Assembly (NCBI RefSeq): GCF_900107395.1
Contig: NZ_FNPW01000001.1
Coordinates: forward strand, 592,077 to 656,076
Reading direction: 5' to 3'
Source of the DNA: Pseudomonas sp. NFIX28
GTDB taxonomy: Bacteria; Pseudomonadota; Gammaproteobacteria; Pseudomonadales; Pseudomonadaceae
DNA length: 64,000 nucleotides
This document shows, piece by piece, positions 27,255 to 36,316 of the stretch. Position 1 is the first letter of the stretch. The number at the start of each line of letters is the position of its first letter. The notes beneath the pieces were generated by a model. That model did not search any database. It was not told the DNA's origin and worked only from the letters and a program-made list of their open reading frames with translations. Position numbers and translations under genes: made by a program.

Positions 27255-28246
27255 GCGCGATAGAACGTCCGATACCACTGGACGAAGCTGTCGATGCCTT
27301 GGGGCAGGGGCGTTTTCGGACGGAATCCGGTGCGCGCCTCCAGGGCGCTGACATCGGCCCATGTGTCGTAGACGTCACCGGGCTGCATGCGTTTGCGGTG
27401 GCGTATGGCGCTTGCGCCCGTGGCGGATTCGATGCAGCCGATCAGTTCGGCCAGGCTTGAGGGGGTGCCGAAGCCGATGTTGTAGGTGGCATGAGGTACG
27501 TCGTTGTCGCGGGCGCCGCTTTTCGGCCCGAAGCAAGGGATGCAGTTCAGCAGTTGAACGATGCCCTCGACGACATCGTCGATGTAGGTGAAATCCCGTG
27601 ACAGGTTGCCACCGTTGTAGAGGTCGATCGGCCAGCCTTCGAGCATGGCCTGGGTGAACTTGAAGGGCGCCATGTCTGGTCTGCCCCAGGGGCCATAGAC
27701 GGTGAACAATCGCAGGCCGGTGGCTGGCTGGCCGAACAGGTGTGCGTAGCTGTGGGCCATCATTTCATTAGCACGCTTGCTCACTGCATAGAGCGACACG
27801 GGAATGGTCGGGGCATCCTCCCGCAGGGGCAGTGCGCGACTGATACCGTAGACGGAACTGCTGGAGGCATAGAGCAGATGTCCGACGACGGAGCGACGGC
27901 AGCCCTCGAGAATGTTGACGAAGCCTTGGAGGTTGCTGTCCACATAGACATGGGGGTTGTCGATCGAGTAACGGACACCGGCCTGCGCCGCCAGGTGCAC
28001 GACACGGTCGAAGCGATGCTCGTCGAACAGTTTGCGCATCGCCTGGGTATCGGCGATATCCTGTTTCCTGAACTGGAACCGCGGATTCTCCATCAGCAAG
28101 TCCAGCCGAGCCAGTTTCAGGTCGATGGCATAGTAGCCGTTCAGGTTGTCGAGCCCGAGCACTTGGTGGCCTTCCTGGCACAAACGCCTTGCCACATGCG
28201 AACCAATGAATCCCGCGCACCCCGTCACTAGGATATTCATGGTCAT
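27251..28246 (-). CDS. NAD-dependent sugar epimerase (UDP-glucuronate 4-epimerase-like)
   Basis: A 331-residue extended SDR enzyme. NAD loop GCAGFIGSHVARRL, then GLDNLNGYYAIDLK, which is typical of UDP-glucuronate 4-epimerases, the LAAQAGVRYSIDNPHVY segment and a YAVSK (YxxxK) active site preceded by SSSVYG. The likely reaction is UDP-glucuronate to UDP-galacturonate, using the product of the adjacent dehydrogenase. The start at 28246 gives an ATGA overlap with that gene. Confidence 0.88.
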   Translation of the reverse strand: MTMNILVTGCAGFIGSHVARRLCQEGHQVLGLDNLNGYYAIDLKLARLDLLMENPRFQFRKQDIADTQAMRKLFDEHRFDRVVHLAAQAGVRYSIDNPHVYVDSNLQGFVNILEGCRRSVVGHLLYASSSSVYGISRALPLREDAPTIPVSLYAVSKRANEMMAHSYAHLFGQPATGLRLFTVYGPWGRPDMAPFKFTQAMLEGWPIDLYNGGNLSRDFTYIDDVVEGIVQLLNCIPCFGPKSGARDNDVPHATYNIGFGTPSSLAELIGCIESATGASAIRHRKRMQPGDVYDTWADVSALEARTGFRPKTPLPQGIDSFVQWYRTFYRA

Positions 28247-29580
28247 GCCGGCCTCACCGCAGGACGTCCTATGGGGTAATAGCTGAGGGATTCGCGCAGC
28301 ATCTGCCGGGGGTCGAACAGGTTGCGTCCGTCGAACACCACGGCATCCCTCAAAGCTTGGCGAACCTTGCCCAGGTCGCAGGCCCGGAATACTCGCCACT
28401 CCGTCATGATCACCAGTGCATGCGCGCCCTCCAGTGCCGCCTCCTGCGACTCGACAAGGCGCAGGTCCGGGCGCTCGCCGTACAGGCGACTGGCCTGTTC
28501 CATGGCCTCGGGGTCGAAGGCGCGGACCTGCGCGCCCGCCGACCACAGGGCCTCGAGCAGTACGCGGCTGGGCGCTTCGCGCATGTCATCGGTGTCGGGC
28601 TTGAACGAAAGCCCCCAGACCGCGAACGTCTTGCCACGGAGATCGCCGTGGTAATGCGCACTAATGTGCTCGAAGACGCGGGTTTTCTGACGCTGGTTGA
28701 CCGCCTCGACGGCGTCCAGCAGGTGGCTCTGGCACCCCTCCTGGCGGGCAATAGCGCGTAGCGCGCGGATGTCCTTGGGAAAACAGGAACCGCCAAAGCC
28801 ACAGCCCGGATAGATGAAATCATGGCCGATCCGGGTGTCGGAACCGATGCCCAGGCGAACCATTTCGATGTCCGCCCCCAGGCGCTCCGCCAGGTTGGCC
28901 ATCTCGTTGATGAACGACACCCGGGTGGCCAGCATGCTGTTGGCCGCATACTTGGTCAGCTCGGCACTGCGGCTGTCCATGACGATGAGCTTCTCATGGT
29001 TACGGGAGAACGGGGCATAGACCGCGCGCACCACGTCAAGTCCACGAGTGCCGTCGATGCCGACGACGATGCGATCGGGCCGCATGCAGTCATCGAGCGC
29101 GGAGCCTTCCTTGAGAAATTCGGGGTTGGCCAGGACCTCGAGGGTGTGCTCGCACCCGCGCTGCCTGACCACCCGTGCCATCAGGGCCCTCAGTTGCTGC
29201 GCCGTCCCGACCGGTGAAGTGGACTTGTTGATGACGATCTTGTCGCCTTGGGCATGCGTTGCAATGGCCCTGGCCACGGCCAGGACGTTGTCGAGATTAG
29301 CACTGCCGTCTTCGTCGGCAGGGGTTCCCACGGCGATGAAGACGACTTCGGAAAAGTCTACCGCGTCAGCGGCGGAATCGGTGAAGCGCACACGACCGGC
29401 CGCGAGGTTGGTTTTCAGCAACGCTTCCAAGCCGGGTTCGAAGAACGGGCAACGCCCTGTCTGCAGCATGGCAAGGCGTTGCCTGTCCACGTCGGTGCAG
29501 CAGACGTCATGCCCTGCCTGGGCAAGGCAAACGGCCAAGGTGAGCCCGACGTAGCCGGTTCCGAAAAGGGTGATGTTCAT
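28243..29580 (-). CDS. ugd: UDP-glucose 6-dehydrogenase
   Basis: A 445-residue NAD-dependent enzyme that oxidises UDP-glucose to UDP-glucuronate. Motifs are the N-terminal loop MNITLFGTGYVGLTLAVCLA, the second-domain LIVMDSRSAELTKYAANSML, the catalytic cysteine region YPGCGFGGSCFPKD and GLSFKPDTDDMREAPS. The start at 29580 matches the family; the longer frame does not. It opens a five-gene leftward operon that would supply a uronic-acid sugar to the epimerase and glycosyltransferases. Confidence 0.93.
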   Translation of the reverse strand: MNITLFGTGYVGLTLAVCLAQAGHDVCCTDVDRQRLAMLQTGRCPFFEPGLEALLKTNLAAGRVRFTDSAADAVDFSEVVFIAVGTPADEDGSANLDNVLAVARAIATHAQGDKIVINKSTSPVGTAQQLRALMARVVRQRGCEHTLEVLANPEFLKEGSALDDCMRPDRIVVGIDGTRGLDVVRAVYAPFSRNHEKLIVMDSRSAELTKYAANSMLATRVSFINEMANLAERLGADIEMVRLGIGSDTRIGHDFIYPGCGFGGSCFPKDIRALRAIARQEGCQSHLLDAVEAVNQRQKTRVFEHISAHYHGDLRGKTFAVWGLSFKPDTDDMREAPSRVLLEALWSAGAQVRAFDPEAMEQASRLYGERPDLRLVESQEAALEGAHALVIMTEWRVFRACDLGKVRQALRDAVVFDGRNLFDPRQMLRESLSYYPIGRPAVRPA

Positions 29581-29703
29581 GGTCTGCCTGTATGCACGGT
29601 TGCAGAAACTGCTGGCAACCGCAGGTGTTGGGTACTTGTGCCGTAACATCCTTGTCGGGCGGTTGTGTTCAGAAGCCAGTCGGCCAGCGGGTCAGGGCAT
29701 TGT

Positions 29704-30450
29704 TCAGAAGGAATATCCCAGCCCGAGCATGACCGTGGACTGATGACCCTTTTCGGTCAGCGGGCTGTCCTTGACACTGCCGGAGAATCGCTCCATCGCC
29801 ATGCGCCCCAACAGGTGCCAGTGATCGCTCATCTGCCAATGGCTGTTGACTGCGACGCCGTAGTTCACGCCACTGCCCGCCGAGTAGCTGTCGCGCAACG
29901 CATTGCTTGCCGATGGGTCGACGCCGAAGTAGTAGTCGTTCTGCTTGGCGCTGACCCAGGTTGTCGTGGCCTCCGGTGTGACACGCCAGGTGGGGGAGAG
30001 CGACAATGTCCTCGAAAGGCCGAGTTCGACGCTCTGTCCCTTGTGCGCGGCGCTGATATCGGTCATCAGGGCGCCCTTCATCTCGGCCCAGCCCAGGTCG
30101 TAACGCAGCACCAGGCCGCCTTCAAGCGCCGAGTCGCGGTCCTTCAACCCGTCGTACAGCCGACTGGAAGACTTGGCATCACTGGTCTTGAAGCCGGATG
30201 GGTTGTATTGCAGTGCGGCGCCGATACTGAAGTCGCCCTGCTCGTAGAGGTCGTATCCCGCCTGCAGCCCTTCGACCCAGAAGTTCCCACTCCGGCCATT
30301 GAGCAGGGGGACAAGTTTGCTGCCGGCGTCCATATCCTTGTAAAGCTTGGATTGGCTGGCCACGCCAAGTCCGACCGTGAAGGGTCGATCTTCTGCCATG
30401 ATTGAAAAACTGGTTGCAATCAACGCAAGCGCACTGAAAGAAAGTCGCAT
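29704..30450 (-). CDS. MipA/OmpV family outer membrane protein
   Basis: A 248-residue outer membrane beta-barrel. A signal peptide (FSALALIATSFSIMA, cleavage before EDRPF) is followed by amphipathic strands and a final aromatic residue (LGLGYSF), typical of outer membrane insertion. FTVGLGVASQSKLYKDMDAG and LVPLLNGRSGNFWVEG match the MipA/OmpV family. MipA-like proteins in Pseudomonas are linked to envelope stress and polymyxin response, which would fit the nearby ArnT-like genes and two-component operon. It is transcribed alone. Confidence 0.85.
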   Translation of the reverse strand: MRLSFSALALIATSFSIMAEDRPFTVGLGVASQSKLYKDMDAGSKLVPLLNGRSGNFWVEGLQAGYDLYEQGDFSIGAALQYNPSGFKTSDAKSSSRLYDGLKDRDSALEGGLVLRYDLGWAEMKGALMTDISAAHKGQSVELGLSRTLSLSPTWRVTPEATTTWVSAKQNDYYFGVDPSASNALRDSYSAGSGVNYGVAVNSHWQMSDHWHLLGRMAMERFSGSVKDSPLTEKGHQSTVMLGLGYSF

Positions 30451-30682
30451 CTTGAAGTTCTTCCGAAAGTGTTATGGTCTGTCCGATCGACATTAATCAA
30501 TGGGGTGTGACGCAAATGTCACGTGCGAACAGGGCCGATGCGAGTCAGCCCAGGCGGTCTTGAGCAGACCGGTCTAGACGCACTGGCTTTCATGGTCCGG
30601 CGCTCCAGGCGTCTGCCCCGGAGCATCGGCAACACCGAGCTGTGTTGATGCTGCAAGGCATCGTCGCTGCGCGAGGGGGGCT

Positions 30683-30931
30683 CTATGGCCTGCCGTACAT
30701 AGGCCCCCGGGTACTGTCGCCGGCGGCGCCATAGGTTCGCAGCGTACGGTCCAGAATGATCAGGCTGGTGGCATAGGCAGGCATGTTGGCATCGATGCTT
30801 TCATCGGTGTTCTTGGAGGAATTGATCAGCAATCCGAACACGAGCGAGGTCATGACCATAAAAAAGATGTACGTCACCAGGCGCACGACCAGACGAAGAG
30901 CGCGGCCGAAATCACAAGTGATGCCAGACAT
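30683..30931 (-). CDS. Small membrane protein of unknown function
   Basis: An 82-residue product with one strong membrane segment (LVTYIFFMVMTSLVFGLLI) and a polar tail. GGAGAG lies just before the ATG, a little close. No family is recognised. It lies between MipA and the sensor kinase, on the same strand as both. Confidence 0.45.
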   Translation of the reverse strand: MSGITCDFGRALRLVVRLVTYIFFMVMTSLVFGLLINSSKNTDESIDANMPAYATSLIILDRTLRTYGAAGDSTRGPMYGRP

Positions 30932-31005
30932 CTCTCCACAATCAGGTGACGGCTTACAAGGAACCTAGCCTTGGAGCGCAATCGCACAACCGTGAAGCAT
31001 CCGCG

Positions 31006-32232
31006 TCAGGAAAACTCCACCCGGGCGACGAAGCGAGTGGATTCGCGGGTGATGGTCAAGCGCCATCCGCAATGGGTGCACAGACGCTGCACGATACCAA
31101 GCCCGTAGCCGAAGCCCGAGTGGAGGTCGCTGCCCGGGTCGAGGCCATTGATCAGTAGCAGATGGTCGGGGTCGGCCTGGACTTGCAGGTAGTCGCTGCC
31201 GTGCACCAGGGCATTGCCCATCAGGTTGTTGACCAGCACCTGCAGCGCGCTCGGCGGTGCGGCGACAAGCAGCTGTGGGTCGATTGCCAGGTCCACGCGC
31301 AATGCCTTGCTGGCCAGGTAGTCGGCGTACTTGTACGTGCATGCGTCAAGCAGCGGGCGCAGGGCCACGGCCTGGCTCGGCATCCGTTCGCCTTCCCGAC
31401 CCAGGTAGAGAAACAGCTGCACCAAGGTCTCCATCTCGCCACTGGCCTGCTCGATGCGCTCCAGGCCGCGGGCCTGTTTCTCGGCGCTGCAGGTGGGCAG
31501 GCGCAGTACGGCCAGGCTGTTGCGGATGACGCCCAAGGGCGTGCGCAATTCATGGCTGGCGTGGCGGGTGAAGGCCCGTTCGCGCTCCAGGGCGTCGTGC
31601 AGGCGGTCGACCAGTTGCGACAGCGCACGGCTCAGCGTACCGACTTCATCCTTGCGCCCATGACCGGGCAGATCGGTGCCTGGCCGCCACCCCTGGGCGA
31701 CGGCATCGGCCAGTTGCGTCACCGGCGAGGCCAGGTGCCTGGCGCCAACGACCGCGAGCACGGCGCCGGCAATGATGACCAGCCCTGCCACCCCCCACAG
31801 CGTGCTGAACAACAAGCTGGCATGCCGATCCAGCGAGCTGAGTTGCGATTCATCAAGCTCCAGATACAGGTTTTCTCCGGCTGTCGGCAGGTAGATCACC
31901 TGGACATGGGTGCGTTCATCGTCCAGCTCATGACGGCCGGGTGGTAACGCGCGGTAACTCTCCGGCAGGCTTGGGTCCTTGGCCCAATAGCTACGCAGGT
32001 AGCTGGTTGCCGGCAAAGGCGTGGTCGCCGGTGACCGAGCGTAGTCCTGCTGGAAGCGGGAAACCTCACGGTCCAGGTAACTGTTGACGATATGGTCTTC
32101 GGTGATGATCACCGAAGACCAGACCAGCAGGCTGTACATCACGGCGATGAACACCGTGAAGGGCAGGAGGGTGTACAGCGCGCGGGCGAAGAACGAGCTA
32201 GTCGGGTATAGCAAGGCGATAACCCTTTCCAT
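31006..32232 (-). CDS. Two-component sensor histidine kinase
   Basis: A 408-residue inner membrane kinase. Membrane helices near residues 14-40 and 150-172 flank a periplasmic sensor of about 110 residues; a HAMP region follows. The phosphoacceptor is His227 in RHASHELRTPLG. The N box is NNLMGNALVHG, while the G boxes are reduced (FGYGLGIVQRL) and the ATP domain is short, as in several Pseudomonas and Xanthomonas kinases. The ATG at 32232 overlaps the regulator gene by 35 bases, so translation is coupled. Its partner is the regulator at 32198, and a secreted HbpS-like protein is encoded first in the operon. Confidence 0.88.
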   Translation of the reverse strand: MERVIALLYPTSSFFARALYTLLPFTVFIAVMYSLLVWSSVIITEDHIVNSYLDREVSRFQQDYARSPATTPLPATSYLRSYWAKDPSLPESYRALPPGRHELDDERTHVQVIYLPTAGENLYLELDESQLSSLDRHASLLFSTLWGVAGLVIIAGAVLAVVGARHLASPVTQLADAVAQGWRPGTDLPGHGRKDEVGTLSRALSQLVDRLHDALERERAFTRHASHELRTPLGVIRNSLAVLRLPTCSAEKQARGLERIEQASGEMETLVQLFLYLGREGERMPSQAVALRPLLDACTYKYADYLASKALRVDLAIDPQLLVAAPPSALQVLVNNLMGNALVHGSDYLQVQADPDHLLLINGLDPGSDLHSGFGYGLGIVQRLCTHCGWRLTITRESTRFVARVEFS

Positions 32233-32875
32233 GGACTGTCTTGACAAGGTCGCGCTCAAAGGGGCGGTCCAGTGCCTGGCGCAGCCGATAGATATGGGTG
32301 CGCAATGGGTCGCTTTCCGGCAGTTCGTCGGGCCACAGGGCATTCTCCAGCTTGTGCCGGCTGACCGTATCGGGAGCGGCTTCGGCGAGCAACGACAGCA
32401 GGCGGATCGTTATGTCCTGGAGGTCGATTGCCAGCCCCTGCCGGTAGACTTTCTGCCGTTTGAGGTCGATCAGCAGTTCGCCACAGGTCTGTTGCCCGCC
32501 GCTGCTGGGCAGTTTGCCTCGGCGCAACAGCGCGTGCAGGCGGCAGACCAGCTCCTGCGGCTCGAACGGTTTGATCAGATAGTCGTCGGCGCCGGCTTCG
32601 TAGCCGTCGAGCTTGTCGGCCAGCGTGTCACGAGCGGTCAGGAACAGAATCGGGGTGTGGTCCTGACGCTTGCGCAACGCCTTGCAGGCCCGCAGGCCAT
32701 CGAGCCCGGGCATGGTCACATCCATGACGATGGCGTCGTAGCGTTGTTCGAGAGTGCGCTCCAGACAGGATTGGCCGTTGAAGGCGAAGTCGACCTCGAA
32801 GCCGACCTCGCTGAGGTAATCGGCCAGGGACCCGGCCAAGGCGCGATCGTCTTCGACCAAAAGTATCTCGATCAT
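32198..32875 (-). CDS. OmpR/PhoB-family response regulator
   Basis: A 225-residue regulator. Receiver: VEDD acidic pair, phosphorylation site Asp52 in VMDVTMPG, FLTARD and LIKPFEP. The C-terminal winged helix reads IRLLSLLAEAAPDTVSRHKL and ends KTVHGKGYRLAIPD. The start at 32875 forms an ATGA overlap with the upstream HbpS-like gene. Targets are unknown; MipA and the glycan genes on both sides are candidates. Confidence 0.92.
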   Translation of the reverse strand: MIEILLVEDDRALAGSLADYLSEVGFEVDFAFNGQSCLERTLEQRYDAIVMDVTMPGLDGLRACKALRKRQDHTPILFLTARDTLADKLDGYEAGADDYLIKPFEPQELVCRLHALLRRGKLPSSGGQQTCGELLIDLKRQKVYRQGLAIDLQDITIRLLSLLAEAAPDTVSRHKLENALWPDELPESDPLRTHIYRLRQALDRPFERDLVKTVHGKGYRLAIPD

Positions 32876-33402
32876 TCTTTGGTTCCCTTGGCGGCGGCCC
32901 ACTGCGCGCCGATCGATTTGATGCCGGCCTCGGCGCACAACGTGTCGAAGTCCTGGCCGAGGGCGTTCTGGCCCGGAGCACCAGCGACACCGACACCGCC
33001 GACGTACTGATTGTCGTGGACCACCGGCAAGCCACCGCTGAGCGTGGTCAGGCCGATTGCATGGAAGGCCACGCCCAGGCTTTGTTCGTGGTCGTTGCCG
33101 CCAAGGATATCGCCAGTTGACGCACGCCGCGAGGCTGCCGTGCGAGCCTTGCGTTCACTGGTCTTGCGGGCATGGGCGAAGGCGTCGTCCGAGACCAGCA
33201 GCACAAGGGGCAAGGCCTGTCGGTCGACCACGCTGACCGCCACCGAGAAGCCCATTCGCTGACAGGCCAGCCGGGTCTCGGTGGCGAGTTTCAATGCCGC
33301 GTCAAAGCCGAGACTGGGCCGTGTCTGGCTCGGTGCCTGGCCGAACGAGTGACTGCCGAGAGACATCAAACCAATGAACAGCAGGGTGTGGATCGGATTC
33401 AT
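32872..33402 (-). CDS. Secreted HbpS/GlcG-like heme-binding protein
   Basis: A 176-residue protein of the GlcG/HbpS (DUF336) family with a signal peptide (IHTLLFIGLMSLGSHSFGQA). Family parts seen are LGFDAALKLATETRLACQRM, AVSVVDRQA, AFHAIGLTTLSGGLPVVH and YVGGVGVAGA. In Streptomyces the related HbpS binds heme outside the cell and tunes the sensor kinase SenS. Here the gene is first in an operon with a regulator and a kinase, joined by an ATGA overlap, which suggests a similar role (inference). AGGAG precedes the ATG at 33402. Confidence 0.85.
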   Translation of the reverse strand: MNPIHTLLFIGLMSLGSHSFGQAPSQTRPSLGFDAALKLATETRLACQRMGFSVAVSVVDRQALPLVLLVSDDAFAHARKTSERKARTAASRRASTGDILGGNDHEQSLGVAFHAIGLTTLSGGLPVVHDNQYVGGVGVAGAPGQNALGQDFDTLCAEAGIKSIGAQWAAAKGTKE

Positions 33403-33514
33403 GGCACGCTCCTGTGATAACGATAATGAGGGGCGCACCCTAGCCGGGCCCAGGTGATACGGATGTGACTTGCTGCGACAAGTAGTTCACTTGCGCCTGG
33501 CTAGCATCGGCGCC

Positions 33515-33937
33515 ATGAAGACATCCAGCCCCCACTTGCCCTCCATGTTCGCCTCCCTGGTCTGCTACCTGGGCGTGGGCAGCTTGGCTACCGCGGCCCA
33601 CCAGGCATTGTTCCTGCTGTTCGTCGCCCTGGACCAGGCGCTGCTCGGCAGCATCCTAGGCGCGCTTTTGGGAGCCTTGCTGAGTTTCGCTCTGGGCAGT
33701 CGTACCTGCTTCGCCAGCCGGGGCGGTAAGACGCTGCAACCGCTTCGCTTCGCCTGCGTCGCCGGTCTGCACAACATCCTCAACGCCGTGGCCATGGTGC
33801 TGCTGCTTCGTCATGAAACCCATCCCTTGCTTGCCCAGGCCCTGACCACGGGTTGCCTGACCCTGCTGGTTTTTTTCCTCCACCGTCAATGGACCTATCA
33901 CCATGCTGACCTTGTCCCCTCCCGCACAGGGCGCTGA
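33515..33937 (+). CDS. GtrA-family membrane protein
   Basis: A 140-residue protein with four predicted membrane helices (YLGVGSLATAAHQALFLLFV, LLGSILGALLGALLSFALGS, FACVAGLHNILNAVAMVLLL, LTTGCLTLLVFFLHRQWTY), the GtrA/DPMS layout. GtrA proteins are thought to flip or assist undecaprenyl-phosphate sugars. It overlaps the GT2 gene by 35 bases and opens a four-gene operon. The start at 33515 is preferred by homology length. Confidence 0.8.
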   Translation: MKTSSPHLPSMFASLVCYLGVGSLATAAHQALFLLFVALDQALLGSILGALLGALLSFALGSRTCFASRGGKTLQPLRFACVAGLHNILNAVAMVLLLRHETHPLLAQALTTGCLTLLVFFLHRQWTYHHADLVPSRTGR

Positions 33938-34883
33938 TCCGCGCCTGAGCATCATCGTGCCCTGCTATCAGGAAGAACTCGTGCTGCAGGCGTTCCATCA
34001 ACGTATGCGCGCCGTCATCGCCACCCTGCCGGTGTCATGCGAACTGCTCTACATCAACGACGGCAGCCGCGACGGCACCGCCGCGCTGCTGCGCCATTTC
34101 GAGCGCTGGGAGAGCGCGCGGGCCCTGCACCTGAGCCGCAATTTCGGCAAGGAAGCGGCTATCCGTGCGGGTATCGACCATGCGCGCGGGCAGGCAGTGG
34201 TGCTCATCGACGCCGACCTGCAGGATCCTCCGGAGCTGATTGCCGACATGGTCAGGCATTGGCTGCAAGGCTACGACGTGGTCAACATGCAGCGTTCACG
34301 AAGGGCTGGAGACACCTGGCTGAAGAGGACCACGGCGCGCTTGTACTACCGCATCATGCACAGGCTGGTGGCGCGGGGAACGCTGCCCGAGGAGGTCAGC
34401 GACTTTCGCCTGATCGGCCCCGCGCCCTTGGCTGCCTTGCGGGCAATGGACGAGCGGGCAGGGCTGTTCAAGGGGTTGGTCGGCTGGATGGGCTTTCGCA
34501 GCATCGAATTGCCCTATGAGCGCGTCGAGCGGGCCGCAGGTGAAACCAAATGGAACTACCCGGCGTTGCTGGGATTGGCCGCTGAAAGTGTGCTGGCGTT
34601 CTCACGCAGGCCACTGCGTTGCTTCAGTTTCCTGAGCCTGGGGCTGTTGCTGGTATGCGTGACCTGGATGCTGGCGGCGCTGTTCGCCGGCAGCTTCTCG
34701 GCCGTGCACCTGTTATTGGGGGTGGGAGGGGTGTTGTGCCTGGGCGTGGCGATGGTCGGAGAGTACCTGGGCGCGACCTTGTTCGAAGTCAAGCGTCGTC
34801 CGCACTACCTGCTGCAGACGGCGCCGCCGGACTCGGTGGAAACGCTGCACCCTGTGGGCCGCGGCGAACGGAGGCCGGCATGA
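33903..34883 (+). CDS. GT2 glycosyltransferase with C-terminal membrane helices (GtrB/ArnC-like)
   Basis: A 326-residue enzyme. The GT-A domain has LSIIVPCYQEELVLQAFHQR, YINDGSRDGTAALL, LSRNFGKEAAIRAGIDHARG and VLIDADLQDPPELI. Two C-terminal membrane helices follow (FLSLGLLLVCVTWMLAALF and LLLGVGGVLCLGVAMVGEYL), the build of undecaprenyl-phosphate sugar synthases of the GtrB/ArnC/YfdH type. The product probably feeds the ArnT-like enzyme, whose start overlaps this stop as ATGA. Confidence 0.9.
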   Translation: MLTLSPPAQGADPRLSIIVPCYQEELVLQAFHQRMRAVIATLPVSCELLYINDGSRDGTAALLRHFERWESARALHLSRNFGKEAAIRAGIDHARGQAVVLIDADLQDPPELIADMVRHWLQGYDVVNMQRSRRAGDTWLKRTTARLYYRIMHRLVARGTLPEEVSDFRLIGPAPLAALRAMDERAGLFKGLVGWMGFRSIELPYERVERAAGETKWNYPALLGLAAESVLAFSRRPLRCFSFLSLGLLLVCVTWMLAALFAGSFSAVHLLLGVGGVLCLGVAMVGEYLGATLFEVKRRPHYLLQTAPPDSVETLHPVGRGERRPA

Positions 34884-36316
34884 GCGAACACGCACGGCGC
34901 AACCTGCTGTGGGGGCTGCTGGCGGCGATCCTGGCGCTGCGCCTGGTCGGTCTTGGCGCCTATCCACTCATGGACACCTCCGAGGCACGTTACGGTGAAA
35001 TGGCGCGCAAGATGCTCGAACTCGATGACTGGGTCACCCCGATGTTCAATTACGGGGTGCCGTTCTGGGGTAAGCCGCCGCTGTCGTTCTGGACCCAGGC
35101 GGCCAGCATGCACTGGCTGGGCGTCGGCGAGTTCGCCGTGCGCCTGCCGGCCTGGTTGATCCATGTACTCAGTTGCCTGTTGATCGTCGAGATGGGGCGT
35201 CGCGAACGGCGCCTGGAGGTCGGGCTGCTTGGCGCGGTCATCTATTCCAGCTGTACGCTGGGGCTGATCGCCAGTGGCGTGGTGCTGACCGATCCGGCCC
35301 TGTCGCTGGCCCTGCTGATGGCCTACCTGGGCTTCTGGCAAGGCATGCGGCACAACGCGCGTAACTGGGCCCGCCTAGGTTTCGCCGGCCTGGGTCTCGG
35401 TCTGCTGGCCAAAGGGCCGCTGGCATTGGTCCTGTTCGGCATTCCCGCACTGGCCTGGACTGCCTATCACCAACAGTGGAAAGCCCTGTGGCGCCTGCCT
35501 TGGTTGAGCGGAACCCTAGCGATGCTGCTGATCGCTGTACCGTGGTATGTGCTGGCAGAGCTCAGGACCCCTGGGTTTCTCGACTACTTCCTGATCGGAG
35601 AACACTGGAAGCGCTACGTCATCAGCGAATGGAGCGGTGACCTCTATGGCAACGCGCACGCCAAGCCACTGGGCACGATCTGGTTGTATCTGTTGGGTGC
35701 GCTGTTCCCCTGGAGCCTGTTGCTGCCGGTGTTGTATCTGAACCGCAAGGTCGCGCAGGGCGGGATGTTCCGGGGGTTCCTGTGGTGCTGGGCGCTGGCT
35801 ACGCCGGTGTTCTTCAGCCTGGCGGGCAACATTCTGTGGACCTATGTGCTGCCGGCGTTGCCAGCATGGGCATTGCTACTGGCCGACAGCCTGTCGCGCC
35901 GAAACGCCCCGCGCCTGGCCTTGGTCGCGCCCGTGGCGCTGGCCTTGCCATTACTGGCGCTGGCAATGGTGCTGCACGGCAGCCTGGAGCAGCGTCCGCA
36001 AAATCAACGAGGGCTGGTCACCGCCTGGCAGCGCGCCAGCGTCGCCCATCCGGGGCCGCTGGTCTACTTAGGGCGACGCTCGTATTCCGCGGAGTTCTAC
36101 AGCGCCGGCAAGGCACGTCGTATCGACTCGTTCGACCAGTTGCCCATGGGCCAGGTCTTCTACTTGGCGCGTCGCTTGCGCGATCTCGACGAGCCGTTGC
36201 CCAGCCTTCTCGACTGCGTGTCGCTGGCGCAGACCAATGCCAGCCTCCTGCTGCGCTGTCAGCCGTTGCCGGTCAGCAAAACCTTGCCTACTTCCATCGG
36301 AACAACACATTCATGA
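34880..36316 (+). CDS. ArnT-like (GT83) membrane glycosyltransferase
   Basis: A 478-residue inner membrane enzyme and the third ArnT-like protein of the window. It has the ArnT-type first loop YPLMDTSEARYGEMARKMLE, then GVPFWGKPPLSFWTQAASMH, LLAKGPLALVLFGIPALAW and repeated membrane helices. A shorter C-terminal periplasmic domain follows. The start is in an ATGA overlap with the GT2 gene. Together with GtrA and GT2 it forms a complete polyprenyl-phosphate sugar transfer set; the sugar and target (lipid A, O-antigen or other) are not shown. Confidence 0.88.
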   Translation: MSEHARRNLLWGLLAAILALRLVGLGAYPLMDTSEARYGEMARKMLELDDWVTPMFNYGVPFWGKPPLSFWTQAASMHWLGVGEFAVRLPAWLIHVLSCLLIVEMGRRERRLEVGLLGAVIYSSCTLGLIASGVVLTDPALSLALLMAYLGFWQGMRHNARNWARLGFAGLGLGLLAKGPLALVLFGIPALAWTAYHQQWKALWRLPWLSGTLAMLLIAVPWYVLAELRTPGFLDYFLIGEHWKRYVISEWSGDLYGNAHAKPLGTIWLYLLGALFPWSLLLPVLYLNRKVAQGGMFRGFLWCWALATPVFFSLAGNILWTYVLPALPAWALLLADSLSRRNAPRLALVAPVALALPLLALAMVLHGSLEQRPQNQRGLVTAWQRASVAHPGPLVYLGRRSYSAEFYSAGKARRIDSFDQLPMGQVFYLARRLRDLDEPLPSLLDCVSLAQTNASLLLRCQPLPVSKTLPTSIGTTHS

